Assembly: GCA_016705575.1 (NCBI GenBank)
Contig: JADIXX010000003.1
Span: 62,001-126,000 of the forward strand
DNA: 64,000 bases
DNA from: Candidatus Aalborgicola defluviihabitans
Lineage (GTDB): Bacteria > Pseudomonadota > Gammaproteobacteria > Burkholderiales > Burkholderiaceae_C
Reading direction: 5' to 3'
The notes under the pieces are model-generated. The model saw only the letters and a program-made list of their open reading frames with translations, did not search any database and was not told where the DNA came from. Shown one piece after another: positions 18,474-27,052 of the stretch. The translations under genes were made by a program, and so were the position numbers. Numbering within the stretch: the stretch's first letter is position 1; each line of letters opens with the position of its first letter.

Positions 18474-19653
18474 ATGCCCCCAACCAAACCCTGCCTGCGC
18501 TTGTGCGCTTTCTTCTTTGCCGCACTGCTGGCCTCCTGCGGTGGCGGAGATTCGGGCAACGTTACGCCCACCGCCACCCGTGGTAGCAGTCACCGTACAA
18601 ATCACGGCTCCTGGCGCGCTTGACAACGTTTTCACGGCTGGCACACCAGTTGCGGTGCGCGCCAGCGCTGCGGTCAACGGTGTTGCAGTGGCAGATGGCA
18701 CGGTGGTGCGCTTTTCTACGCCATCGGGCACTTTTTCACCAGTCGCACCGGGCAGCCGCACAGGCGTGGCTGCAACCACGCTGACCAGCAGCGCAACGGG
18801 TCCACTGCAGATCAATGCAACAGTTGCTGAGACCGATCGCGCCGGCACGGCTACGCAAACCATCTACCAGCGCCCGACGCCTGCGCGCATGGAGATCCTG
18901 GTGCCGGCCTATTTTTACCCCTCTACCGGCTCTGCCTGGAACACGCTCACCACGAGCGCCGCAGCCAACCCGTTGGTCACCATCGTGGCGATCATGAACC
19001 CCAACAACGGCATTTTCAATAGCGTGGATGCCAACTTCACACGCGCGACCACGCAGTTTGTCGCGGCCGGTGGCAAGGTGTTGGGGTATGTATACACCGG
19101 CTATGGCAAAGGCGGGCGCTCCATTGCCGACATCAAGCTCAACATCGACCGGTATCTGCAGTTGTATGGGCGCGAGCGCATCAGCGGTTTTTTTCTGGAT
19201 GAGATGGCCAGCGAAACCCAACGGCTCGACTTCTACCGGGAAATCTACAGCTACATCAAAAGCATAGACCCCAGCCTGCGGGTGGTAGGCAACCCGGGCA
19301 TGGTTCCGGCTGCGCAATATGCCAGCGTGGCAGATACCCTGGTGGTGTTCGAGAGTACGGCATCCGACTACCAGAAGTTCGACCCGCGCCCGCAAAACGT
19401 ATGGCTTTATAGCTACGCCAACCAAACGCAGGCCATGCTCGCCCACAACACAGCCAGCTGCGCAGCCATGCAAACTGCCATGCAGGCAGCCGCTACTGCA
19501 CGCAATAACGCAGGTCTGGTGTACGCCACTGACCGCGAATACAACGCCGCCACCGGCGTGGGTAACCCCTGGTCCGCACTCCCCGCGTATTGGGAAAATA
19601 TGGTCCGCAGCGTGGACGCCATCAACCGCGGTGCCACATTGCCCCGCTGCTAG
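18474..19653 (+). CDS. Spherulin-4-family (Sph3/GH135-like) lipoprotein, apparent frameshift
   Basis: The ATG at 18474 opens a clear lipoprotein signal (MPPTKPCLRLCAFFFAALLA, then SCGGGDS with the lipobox Cys), but that frame ends about 50 codons on. The rest of the protein continues in the next frame to 19653. Deleting one C near 18567-18570 joins the two as VTPPPPVVAVTVQI. After the join come an Ig-like region and a spherulation-specific family 4 domain: ILVPAYFYPSTGSAW, VAIMNPNNG, GYVYTGYGKGG and GFFLDEM with the likely catalytic acid. The fungal relative Sph3 cleaves galactosaminogalactan, a polymer chemically close to Pel. Its position right after pelG suggests an eighth pel gene acting on surface Pel, which is inference. 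Confidence 0.8.
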
Positions 19654-19656
19654 CCA

Positions 19657-19677
19657 CACCGCACTAGGTATGCGGTG
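19657..19677 (+). terminator. Weak hairpin after the spherulin-4 gene
   Basis: caccgca and tgcggtg form a 7-bp stem with a 7-nt loop four bases past the stop codon. There is no T-tract, so intrinsic termination is doubtful. The remaining 108 bp before gcdH show nothing else I can name. Confidence 0.3.
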
Positions 19678-19785
19678 AACGCATAGCTGAGTGCAGAACA
19701 ATCGTTTGTGCCCGACACAGTTCACCACTACCATTTGCCATCATTTCGTCTTATCAACTGACAAACACTGGAAAGGTTCGCGCCC

Positions 19786-20976
19786 ATGGCCCACGCAACA
19801 TTCAATTGGCAAGACCCTTTTTTGCTGGACAACCAGCTCAGTGACGACGAACGCATGGTGCGTGACGCTGCAGCCGCCTATTGCCAAGACAAATTGTTGC
19901 CCCGCGTCACGCAGGCCTTTCGCGATGGCACGACGGACCCCGCCATCTTCCGCGAGATGGGCGAATTGGGCCTGCTGGGCCCCACCATCCCCGAGCAGTA
20001 TGGCGGCCCCGGCCTCAACTACGTGGCTTACGGCCTGATTGCCCGCGAGGTAGAGCGTGTAGACAGCGGCTACCGCTCCATGATGAGCGTACAAAGTAGC
20101 TTGGTCATGGTGCCAATTTTTGAATTTGGCACTGAAGCACAGCGCCAGAAATACTTGCCCAAGCTGGCCACGGGTGAGTGGATTGGCTGCTTTGGCCTGA
20201 CCGAACCTGACCACGGCTCCGACCCCGGCTCCATGGCGACCCGCGCCCACAAAGTGGCGGGCGGCTACAAGCTATCAGGCAGCAAGATGTGGATCAGCAA
20301 CAGCCCGATTGCCGACGTGTTTGTGGTTTGGGCCAAAGAAGTGTCAGAGGGCGGCCAAGTCGGCCCCATCCGCGGCTTTGTGCTGGAAAAGGGAATGCCA
20401 GGTTTAAGCGCACCCACCATCCACGGCAAGGTGGGTTTGCGCGCATCCATCACCGGCGAAATCGTGATGGACGGTGTGTTCTGCCCCGAAGAAAACGCGT
20501 TTCCCGAAATCCAGGGCCTCAAGGGACCATTCACCTGCCTCAACTCCGCGCGCTATGGCATTGCGTGGGGTGCACTGGGTGCGGCAGAAGACTGCTGGCT
20601 GCGCGCACGCCAATACACCATGGACCGCAAGCAGTTTGGCAAACCCCTGGCAGCCAACCAGTTGATCCAGAAGAAGCTGGCCGACATGCAAACCGAAATT
20701 GCGCTGGGCTTGCAGGGCTGTTTGCGTTTGGGACGCATGAAGGATGAAGGCACCGACTCGGTCGAGATCACGTCGATTTTGAAACGCAACTCCTGCGGCA
20801 AGTCACTGGATATTGCGCGGTTGGCGCGCGACATGATGGGTGGCAATGGCATCTCCGATGAGTTTGGGGTGGCGCGGCATTTGGTCAACCTTGAAGTCGT
20901 TAATACCTATGAGGGCACGCACGATATTCATGCGCTGATTTTGGGTCGGGCGCAGACGGGGATTGCCGCGTTTTAG
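19786..20976 (+). CDS. gcdH: Glutaryl-CoA dehydrogenase
   Basis: This FAD-dependent acyl-CoA dehydrogenase (396 aa) oxidises and decarboxylates glutaryl-CoA to crotonyl-CoA in lysine, tryptophan and glutarate catabolism. Family signatures include YGGPGLNYVAYGLIAREVER, GCFGLTEPDHGSDP and the arginine in the substrate pocket region RSMMSVQSSLV. The catalytic glutamate is E376 in NTYEGTHDIHALILGR. The next gene on the same strand is a family III CoA-transferase of the type that activates glutarate, which fits a two-gene glutarate unit despite the 359-bp spacer between them. Confidence 0.93.
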   Translation: MAHATFNWQDPFLLDNQLSDDERMVRDAAAAYCQDKLLPRVTQAFRDGTTDPAIFREMGELGLLGPTIPEQYGGPGLNYVAYGLIAREVERVDSGYRSMMSVQSSLVMVPIFEFGTEAQRQKYLPKLATGEWIGCFGLTEPDHGSDPGSMATRAHKVAGGYKLSGSKMWISNSPIADVFVVWAKEVSEGGQVGPIRGFVLEKGMPGLSAPTIHGKVGLRASITGEIVMDGVFCPEENAFPEIQGLKGPFTCLNSARYGIAWGALGAAEDCWLRARQYTMDRKQFGKPLAANQLIQKKLADMQTEIALGLQGCLRLGRMKDEGTDSVEITSILKRNSCGKSLDIARLARDMMGGNGISDEFGVARHLVNLEVVNTYEGTHDIHALILGRAQTGIAAF

Positions 20977-20987
20977 TTCTTTCTTGC

Positions 20988-21307
20988 TTTGCCTTGCAGG
21001 AGGCTTTCTGAACACACCCCCTATCCCCCCGCCCCTTTCCACCCTCGCCAGGGCGGAAAGGGGAGCCTAACAGCCATATTTGGCCGCGTGTTTTAAGGGG
21101 GCACGTACAACCTGGTGATGGGGGCTCTTTTGGGTGCGCAGTGACTAAACCGGCGCGCGGCACAGTTTGTAGCGTTGGCAATTGAGTGTGTACGCCCCTT
21201 GTTTCAAGACGCGGCCAAATATGGCTGTTAAGGCCCCCTCTCGCCCGGCGGGGCGAGAGGGCGGGGGGAGAGTGGGGGAAGTGAGGAAGACCCCTGCAAG
21301 GCAAACC
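20988..21307. repeat. Large imperfect inverted repeat (BIME/MITE-like) between gcdH and the CoA-transferase
   Basis: The 359-bp spacer has no gene. Its ends are mirror images: tttgccttgcagg at 20988 pairs with cctgcaaggcaaa ending near 21305, C-rich tracts oppose G-rich tracts, and taacagccatatttggccgc (21068) is repeated exactly in reverse at 21211-21230. Each arm carries its own small hairpin (cccctttcc...ggaaagggg at 21032-21063; ccctctcgccc ggcg gggcgagaggg at 21236-21261). It therefore looks like two palindromic units in opposite orientation. Confidence 0.75.
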
Positions 21308-21335
21308 CACAAACAAGCCACAACAGGTAAAAGAC

Positions 21336-22601
21336 ATGATGACCGAAGCAGACCAAACAACCCAAGGTGCCCTACCCCACATCAAGGTCCTGGACCTCTC
21401 CCGAGTGTTGGCCGGCCCGTGGTGCACCCAAATGCTGGCCGACCTGGGTGCCGACGTGGTCAAGGTAGAAAAACCCGGCGAAGGCGATGACACCCGCCAC
21501 TGGGGCCCTCCCTTCCTGCAGGATGCTGACGGCAACCCCACCCAGCACGCCACCTACTTCACCGCCTGCAACCGCAACAAGCGCTCGGTCACCATCGACA
21601 TGGCCCACCCCGAAGGCCAGGCGCTGATCCGCCAGATGGCGTTGCAAAGCGATGTGCTGGTGGAAAACTTCAAGGTGGGTGGCCTGGCCAAATATGGGCT
21701 GGACTATGCAAGCCTGAAGGCACTCAACCCGCGCCTCATCTACTGTTCCATCACCGGCTTTGGCCAGACCGGCCCCTATGCCGAACGCGCCGGGTACGAC
21801 CTGATGATCCAGGCCATGAGCGGCATGATGGACATCACTGGCCGCGCCGATGGCACACCGGGCGGTGGTCCGCAGCGGGTGGGTGTGGCGCTGACCGACC
21901 TGTTCACGGGCGTTTACGCCTGCAGCGCTATCTTGGCCGCGCTGGAAGTGCGCCACCGCACCGGCGTGGGGCAACTGATTGACATGGCGTTGCTGGACGT
22001 GGGCATGGCCACGCTGGCCAACCAGGCGGCAGGATTTTTGAACACCGGCAAGGTGCCACAGCGCCAGGGCAACAGCCACCCCAGCCTGGCGCCCTACCAG
22101 GACTTTCCCACGGCGGATGGCTCCATGCTGCTGGCCATTGGCAACGATGGTCAGTTCGCGCGCTTTTGCGAAGCCGCAGGCCAACCGCAATGGGCGCAAG
22201 ACGCCCGCTACGCCAGCAACACGCTGCGCGTAACCCACCGCGAGACCTTGATTGCGGCCATGCAAGCCGTCACGCGCACGCGCACCACTGCCCAGTGGAT
22301 CGCGCTGCTCGAAGACAAGGCGGTGCCGTGCGGCCCCATCAATACGATTGGGCAGGCTTTTGCCGATGCCCAGGTTCAGGCCAGAAGTTTGGTGATTAAT
22401 CAGCCTCTAGCCCTCGTCAATACTACGAATAAAGCTATTCAATCAATAGCAACCGTAGCCAGCCCTTTGCGTCTGGTGGATACGCCCCCGGTGGTGCAAC
22501 GCCCACCCCCCGCCTTGGGTGAGCACACCGATGCGGTGCTGGCCGGTTTGGGGCTGGATGCGGCTGCCATTGCCGCGTTGCATCACCAGGGCGTGGTGTA
22601 G
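21336..22601 (+). CDS. CaiB/BaiF family III CoA-transferase (likely succinyl-CoA:glutarate type)
   Basis: This 421-aa enzyme moves CoA between acyl-CoA and a free acid. Family III hallmarks are present: VLDLSRVLAGPWCTQMLADLGADVVKVE at the N-terminus (residues 18-45), ENFKVGG and the catalytic aspartate D188 in VGVALTDLF. Placed next to gcdH, the best guess is glutarate activation. Residues about 355-373 (NQPLALVNTTNKAIQSIAT) are encoded by an in-frame copy of the dispersed repeat, close to the point where family members vary. The gene otherwise reads as intact. Substrate is inferred from context only. Confidence 0.88.
   Translation: MMTEADQTTQGALPHIKVLDLSRVLAGPWCTQMLADLGADVVKVEKPGEGDDTRHWGPPFLQDADGNPTQHATYFTACNRNKRSVTIDMAHPEGQALIRQMALQSDVLVENFKVGGLAKYGLDYASLKALNPRLIYCSITGFGQTGPYAERAGYDLMIQAMSGMMDITGRADGTPGGGPQRVGVALTDLFTGVYACSAILAALEVRHRTGVGQLIDMALLDVGMATLANQAAGFLNTGKVPQRQGNSHPSLAPYQDFPTADGSMLLAIGNDGQFARFCEAAGQPQWAQDARYASNTLRVTHRETLIAAMQAVTRTRTTAQWIALLEDKAVPCGPINTIGQAFADAQVQARSLVINQPLALVNTTNKAIQSIATVASPLRLVDTPPVVQRPPPALGEHTDAVLAGLGLDAAAIAALHHQGVV
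22399..22453 (-). repeat. Dispersed repeat, copy 2, inside the CoA-transferase gene
   Basis: The segment with cctctagccctcgtcaata and ctattcaatcaatagcaacc matches the repeat in reverse orientation. It is read in frame without a stop. Confidence 0.7.
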
Positions 22602-22634
22602 CTGGCGGGTATCGCGCGCCAGCCGGGGTTGAAC

Positions 22635-24587
22635 TCAGGCGGGCTTGCCCAGTTCTTCCCAGCGCTCCAGCGTTGCCATCAGCAGCTCGTCGATCTCGGC
22701 GCTACGGCTGGCCAGCTTCATGGCACGCACGTTGTCGATGGCATAGAGACTGCCATCAGCCAAGGTCTCAGCGGCAATTTTTTGTTCGGCTTCCAACGCA
22801 GCAATTTGATCGGGCAGACCGTCTAATTCGCGCTGCTCCTTGAAGCTGAGCTTGCGCGTTTTAAGTGCAGGGGCTGCGGGCGCCAGCGGAGGCGTTGGCG
22901 CTGCAATTTGCTCATTTTTCAATAGCTGATTACGTAGACTTTGCGAGGGCTTGCTGCCTTTTTGACCCTTGATCTCGCTGGCGCGCCGGCTCTGGATCAG
23001 CCAGTCTTCCACGCTGCCCTCGTACTCGCGCCAGCGCCCATCGCCCTCAAACGCAATGGTGCTGGTGACCACGTTGTCCATGAAGCTGCGGTCATGGCTG
23101 ACCAAAAACACCGTGCCGTCGTAGTTCTGCAGCAGGTCTTCCAGCAGTTCCAGGGTGTCAATGTCCAGGTCGTTGGTGGGTTCGTCCAGTACCAGCACGT
23201 TGGCAGGGCGGGCAAACAGGCGCGCCAGCAGCAAGCGGTTGCGTTCGCCACCCGAAAGTGAGCGCACCGGCGAGTTGGCGCGCGCTGGTGAAAACAAAAA
23301 ATCGCCCAGGTAGCTTTTGACGTGCTTTTTCTGGTTGCCAATTTCGATCCACTCCGAGCCGGGGCTGATGAAGTCTTCCAGCGTGGCGTCCAGGTCCAGC
23401 GCGTTGCGCATCTGGTCGAAGTAGGCCACCGTCACATTGGCGCCCAGGCGCACCGTGCCCCAGGGGCTGTGGCCGGGTTCGGGCTTGGGGGCGTTGGCGG
23501 GGGCCGGGTCGGGTTGCAGTTCGCCCAGAATGAGCTTGAGCAGGGTGGTCTTGCCGGCGCCGTTGGGGCCCAGCAGGCCAATCTTGTCGCCGCGCAGAAT
23601 GGTGGCAGAGAAGTCGCGCACGATGCATTTTTCACCAAAGGATTTGGTCACGTGGGTCATCTCGGACACCAGCTTGCCGCTGGCCGCGCCGCTGGCCACG
23701 TCCATCTTCACGCTGCCTTGGGCGTTGCGCCGCGTGGCGTGCTCGGCGCGCAGGGTTTTCAAACGGTCGATGCGGGCCTGGGCCCGGGTACGACGCGCCT
23801 CCACCCCCTTGCGGATCCAGACCTCTTCCTGGGCCAGCAGTTTGTCGGCCTTGGCGGTGATGACGGCTTCCTGTGCCAGTTGCTCGGCCTTTTGGGTCAC
23901 AAAGGCACCAAAGTTGCCGGGGTAAGACAGTAGTTGCCCACGGTCCAGTTCGACAATGCGGGTGGCCACCTTGTCCAGAAAGGTGCGGTCGTGGGTGATG
24001 GTGATGATGCTGCCTTTGAACTCCACCAGCAGGTCTTCCAGCCATTCGATGGAGTCCAGATCCAGGTGGTTGGTGGGCTCGTCCAGCAACAGCACGTCCG
24101 GCGCCGACACCAGGGCCTGGGCCAGGGCCACGCGCTTTTTGGTACCGCCGGAGAGGTTGCGCACCAGCGCCTGAGGGTCCAGGTGCAGGCGGTGCAGGGT
24201 CTCTTCCACGCGCTGCTCCCAGGTCCAGCCATCCAGAGATTCGATCTCGCTTTGCATGGCATCAAGGTCGCCGTGGCCCAGAGAGTATTCTTCAATAAGG
24301 GCTCTAGCCCTCGCCAAACCTACGCTAACTGCTTCAAAAATAGTAGCATCCGCATCGAGCTGCGGTTCCTGCGCCACAAAGGCAATGCGGGTGTTGTTTT
24401 GCACCTGCAGGCTGCCGTCGTCGGGCTTTTCCATGCCGCCCAGGATTTTGAGGAGGGAGGATTTGCCAGCGCCGTTGCGTCCGATCAGACCCACGCGCTC
24501 GCCGGTTTCCAGTGAAAAACCTGCGTGGTCCAGCAGGGGAACGTGCCCAAAAGCGAGTTGGGCGTCAAGTAAGGTAATCAGTGCCAT
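22635..24587 (-). CDS. uup: ABC-F family ATPase (Uup-like)
   Basis: This soluble tandem ATPase (650 aa from ATG 24587) has two nucleotide-binding domains and no membrane part; ABC-F proteins act on ribosomes or DNA. Domain 1 has GLIGRNGAGKSSLLK, LSGGTKKRVALAQAL and LLLDEPTNHLD. Domain 2 has GLLGPNGAGKTTLLK, LSGGERNRLLLARLF and LVLDEPTNDLD. A C-terminal coiled coil (about 595-650) fits Uup. I chose the internal ATG because MALITLLDAQLAFGH is the usual N-terminus; an upstream in-frame ATG at 24668 adds 27 atypical residues. Two segments (about 80-99 and 541-561) are encoded by copies of the dispersed repeat. Confidence 0.92.
   Translation of the reverse strand: MALITLLDAQLAFGHVPLLDHAGFSLETGERVGLIGRNGAGKSSLLKILGGMEKPDDGSLQVQNNTRIAFVAQEPQLDADATIFEAVSVGLARARALIEEYSLGHGDLDAMQSEIESLDGWTWEQRVEETLHRLHLDPQALVRNLSGGTKKRVALAQALVSAPDVLLLDEPTNHLDLDSIEWLEDLLVEFKGSIITITHDRTFLDKVATRIVELDRGQLLSYPGNFGAFVTQKAEQLAQEAVITAKADKLLAQEEVWIRKGVEARRTRAQARIDRLKTLRAEHATRRNAQGSVKMDVASGAASGKLVSEMTHVTKSFGEKCIVRDFSATILRGDKIGLLGPNGAGKTTLLKLILGELQPDPAPANAPKPEPGHSPWGTVRLGANVTVAYFDQMRNALDLDATLEDFISPGSEWIEIGNQKKHVKSYLGDFLFSPARANSPVRSLSGGERNRLLLARLFARPANVLVLDEPTNDLDIDTLELLEDLLQNYDGTVFLVSHDRSFMDNVVTSTIAFEGDGRWREYEGSVEDWLIQSRRASEIKGQKGSKPSQSLRNQLLKNEQIAAPTPPLAPAAPALKTRKLSFKEQRELDGLPDQIAALEAEQKIAAETLADGSLYAIDNVRAMKLASRSAEIDELLMATLERWEELGKPA
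22905..22963 (+). repeat. Dispersed repeat, copy 3, inside uup (linker region)
   Basis: ctcatttttcaatagctgat, tacgtagactt and tgcgagggct align with the forward consensus. The copy is antisense to uup and encodes QSLRNQLLKNEQIAA in the linker before the C-terminal coiled coil. Confidence 0.65.
24292..24348 (-). repeat. Dispersed repeat, copy 4, inside uup (first ATPase domain)
   Basis: On the minus strand, tgctactatttttgaagcag, ttagcgtaggttt and ggcgagggctagagccc follow the consensus in the sense orientation of uup. It encodes ATIFEAVSVGLARARALIEE within domain 1. Confidence 0.65.
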
Positions 24588-24679
24588 GTGGTCAGGATTA
24601 TCGCCGCGCTCAGGGGTTACCATTAGAGGCTTCCTGGCGCGGGCACACCGTAGCGCCCGCATTCCCACTAGGAGTTTCC

Positions 24680-25318
24680 ATGTTTAGTAGCCTGATGCCG
24701 CAGCGCGCAGAATTTTTTGAGTTGCTCGCGGCACACTCGGACCGCGTCGTGGCTGGTGCCAACGCAACCCTGAGACTCATGAATGGGCTGGGTGTGGGCA
24801 CCGAAGACATTCCCGTTCTGGTGGCCGAGGTCAACATGAACGAACAAAGCGCCGACAAAATCAAGGCGCAGGTGATTGCGCTATTGCACCGGTCCTTCAC
24901 CACCCCCATCAACCGCGACCAGATCCACACCCTCACCATCGAGCTGGATGCCGTGCTGAACGCCTTGCAGGCCGTGGCCAATGCGGTGGGGATGTACAAC
25001 ATTCTGGAGTCCACCGTCGAGTCGCGCGAAATGGCCTCCCTGGGCGCTGACGCCTGCATGCGCCTGAACCGCGCCGTGATTGCCCTGCCGGACAAAAAAC
25101 GCAACTCCGAGACGACGGAGCTGTGCAAGGAGATTGACGCCATCGAGTCCCGCGCCGACCGGGTGCAGCGCAAGGCGATTACCCAGTTGTTCCGCGATGG
25201 CGGCTCGGTCTGGACGGCACTCAAGATGCGGGAGTTCTATGCCCTGCAGGAAGAGGTTTTGGACTGCTGTGAAGATGCAGCCAAGACCATTGAAGAAATC
25301 CTGATCGAGAATTCCTGA
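24680..25318 (+). CDS. DUF47/PhoU-like protein, first copy
   Basis: This 212-aa, all-helical cytoplasmic protein of the DUF47 (PhoU-related) family is usually paired with Pit phosphate transporters and thought to regulate them. It starts at ATG 24680 with AGGAG about 6 nt upstream; an extension to 24581 would add non-family residues. Acidic metal-binding helices typical of PhoU-like folds are visible (DEIDAIESRADRVQ-like segment, EEVLDCCEDAAKTIEEIL). It lies 11 bp before the Pit gene, and a paralogue follows it, so the three form one operon. Confidence 0.88.
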   Translation: MFSSLMPQRAEFFELLAAHSDRVVAGANATLRLMNGLGVGTEDIPVLVAEVNMNEQSADKIKAQVIALLHRSFTTPINRDQIHTLTIELDAVLNALQAVANAVGMYNILESTVESREMASLGADACMRLNRAVIALPDKKRNSETTELCKEIDAIESRADRVQRKAITQLFRDGGSVWTALKMREFYALQEEVLDCCEDAAKTIEEILIENS

Positions 25319-25329
25319 GAGATCGCCCC

Positions 25330-26343
25330 ATGGAACATCTAAATATCAGCATGTGGTCGCTGGTCCTGCTGATTGCCGTTGCGTTTGCCTTCGACTTCAT
25401 GAATGGCTTTCATGACGGCGCCAACTCCATCTCGACCATTGTGGCCACCGGGGCACTCACGCCCAAGCAGGCCGTGCTGTTTGCCGCCGCCTTCAACTTT
25501 ATCGCCCTGTGGGTGTTCCAGCTCCATGTGGCCGCCACCATCGGCAAGGGCACGGTGGACCCGGCTTATGTGGACCATTTCGTGATTTTTGGCGCCCTCA
25601 TGGGTGCGTTGTCGTGGAACATCATTACCTGGTACTACGGCATTCCGTCCTCATCCTCGCACGCCCTGGTCGGCGGGTTGGTGGGCTCCACCGTGGTCAA
25701 AGCCGGCGGGCTGGCACCCATTGTGTGGAGCGGTTTTGGCAAGATTTTGTTGTTCATCATCGTGTCGCCGCTGATTGGGTTTTTTCTGGGCGGCATGCTG
25801 ATGGTGCTGGTGGCGTGGGCGTTTCGCAAAAAGTCACCGCACCAGGTCAGCAACTGGTTTCGTTACGGGCAATTGTTTGCTGCTGGTGCCTACAGTTTGG
25901 GCCATGGTGGCAACGATGCGCAAAAGACCATCGGCATCATCTGGTTGTTGATGATCACTGCCGGGATTGCCACGCCAGACGTTGCCAGCCTGCCCAACTG
26001 GGTGGTGTATGGCTGCTACGGCGCCATAGCCTGGGGCACCTACCTGGGGGGCTGGCGCATCGTCAAAACCATGGGCAGCAAGATCACCAAGCTCAATGCG
26101 GTGAGCGGCTCCTGTGCTTCCATGGGTGGGGCCATCAGCTTGGGGCTGGCCACACTGGCCGGCATTCCCGTGTCTACCACCCACACCATCACCGGAGCCA
26201 TTGTGGGCGTGGGAACCGCGCAGGATGTAAGGGCGGTGCGCTGGGGGCTGACCTTCAACCTGGTGATTGCCTGGGTGCTCACCATTCCGGCCTCGGGTCT
26301 GATCTCGGCAGCGTTTTGGTACGTGGGCCGCAGCTTCCTCTGA
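25330..26343 (+). CDS. pit: Low-affinity inorganic phosphate transporter (Pit family)
   Basis: This 337-aa inner-membrane H+/metal-phosphate symporter has about 10 hydrophobic segments. Both PiT repeats are present: FDFMNGFHDGANSISTIVAT near residue 20 and AYSLGHGGNDAQKTIGIIW near residue 195, plus internal GIPSSSSHALVGGL and GIPVSTTHTITGAIVG. It is flanked by two DUF47 genes at 11 and 19 bp. An Asp/Asn-rich pair of signatures and short length fit the bacterial Pit branch rather than eukaryotic PiT. Confidence 0.94.
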   Translation: MEHLNISMWSLVLLIAVAFAFDFMNGFHDGANSISTIVATGALTPKQAVLFAAAFNFIALWVFQLHVAATIGKGTVDPAYVDHFVIFGALMGALSWNIITWYYGIPSSSSHALVGGLVGSTVVKAGGLAPIVWSGFGKILLFIIVSPLIGFFLGGMLMVLVAWAFRKKSPHQVSNWFRYGQLFAAGAYSLGHGGNDAQKTIGIIWLLMITAGIATPDVASLPNWVVYGCYGAIAWGTYLGGWRIVKTMGSKITKLNAVSGSCASMGGAISLGLATLAGIPVSTTHTITGAIVGVGTAQDVRAVRWGLTFNLVIAWVLTIPASGLISAAFWYVGRSFL

Positions 26344-26362
26344 TCCGTTCCAAGAGACCACC

Positions 26363-27010
26363 ATGCTCAACAATGTCATTTCACAGCGCGGCACCTTTTT
26401 CATTCTTCTGGCGGCCCATACCGATCGGCTGGTGGCAGGCGCCAGTGCTACCTTGCGTCTGATCACCGGCCTGGGCAACGAGGGTCACCAAACCGCCCTC
26501 TTGATTGAGGAAGTCAATCTCAATGAAACCAGCGCCGATGCCATCAAGGCCGATTTCATCCGGCTGTTGTACGAGTCTTTCACCACGCCCATCAACCGCG
26601 ACCAATTGCATACCCTGATTCTGGACCTGGACCGCGTGCTCAACACCCTGCAAAGTGTGGCCAATGCGGTCAACATGTACAGCATTGGCAACTCCACGCC
26701 CGAGGCGCGGGCGCTGGCCTCACTGGCCTCGGACGCCTGCCTGCTACTGAACCGTGCGGTGATTGCATTGTCTGATCGCGAGCAGGCCCCGCGCCTTGCC
26801 GTGCTGTGCCCGCAGATTGATGCGCTGGAGTCCCAGGCCAGCGACCTGATGCGCGAGGCCATCACCAAACTGTTTCGTGAAGAGGGCGACGAGCAGGCCG
26901 CCTGGCACGCCATGAAAATGCGCCGCTTCTATTTCACGCAGGTAGCGGTTCTGCATGGTTGCAAGCGCGCCGCCCACACCATGGAAGAGATCCTGCTGGA
27001 AAACGCCTGA
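26363..27010 (+). CDS. DUF47/PhoU-like protein, second copy
   Basis: This 215-aa paralogue of the protein at 24680 shares the pattern QRGTFFILLAAHTDRLVAGA, SFTTPINRDQLHTL and VANAVNMYSI. It sits 19 bp after the Pit gene. The two copies differ enough that they are old duplicates. A division of labour or heteromer on the transporter is possible. The 42-bp gap to the convergent SulP gene shows no strong terminator. Confidence 0.88.
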   Translation: MLNNVISQRGTFFILLAAHTDRLVAGASATLRLITGLGNEGHQTALLIEEVNLNETSADAIKADFIRLLYESFTTPINRDQLHTLILDLDRVLNTLQSVANAVNMYSIGNSTPEARALASLASDACLLLNRAVIALSDREQAPRLAVLCPQIDALESQASDLMREAITKLFREEGDEQAAWHAMKMRRFYFTQVAVLHGCKRAAHTMEEILLENA

Positions 27011-27052
27011 GCGGTTGCGCGCGTGTGGGCAAGGGCACGGCCCACTGCGCAT

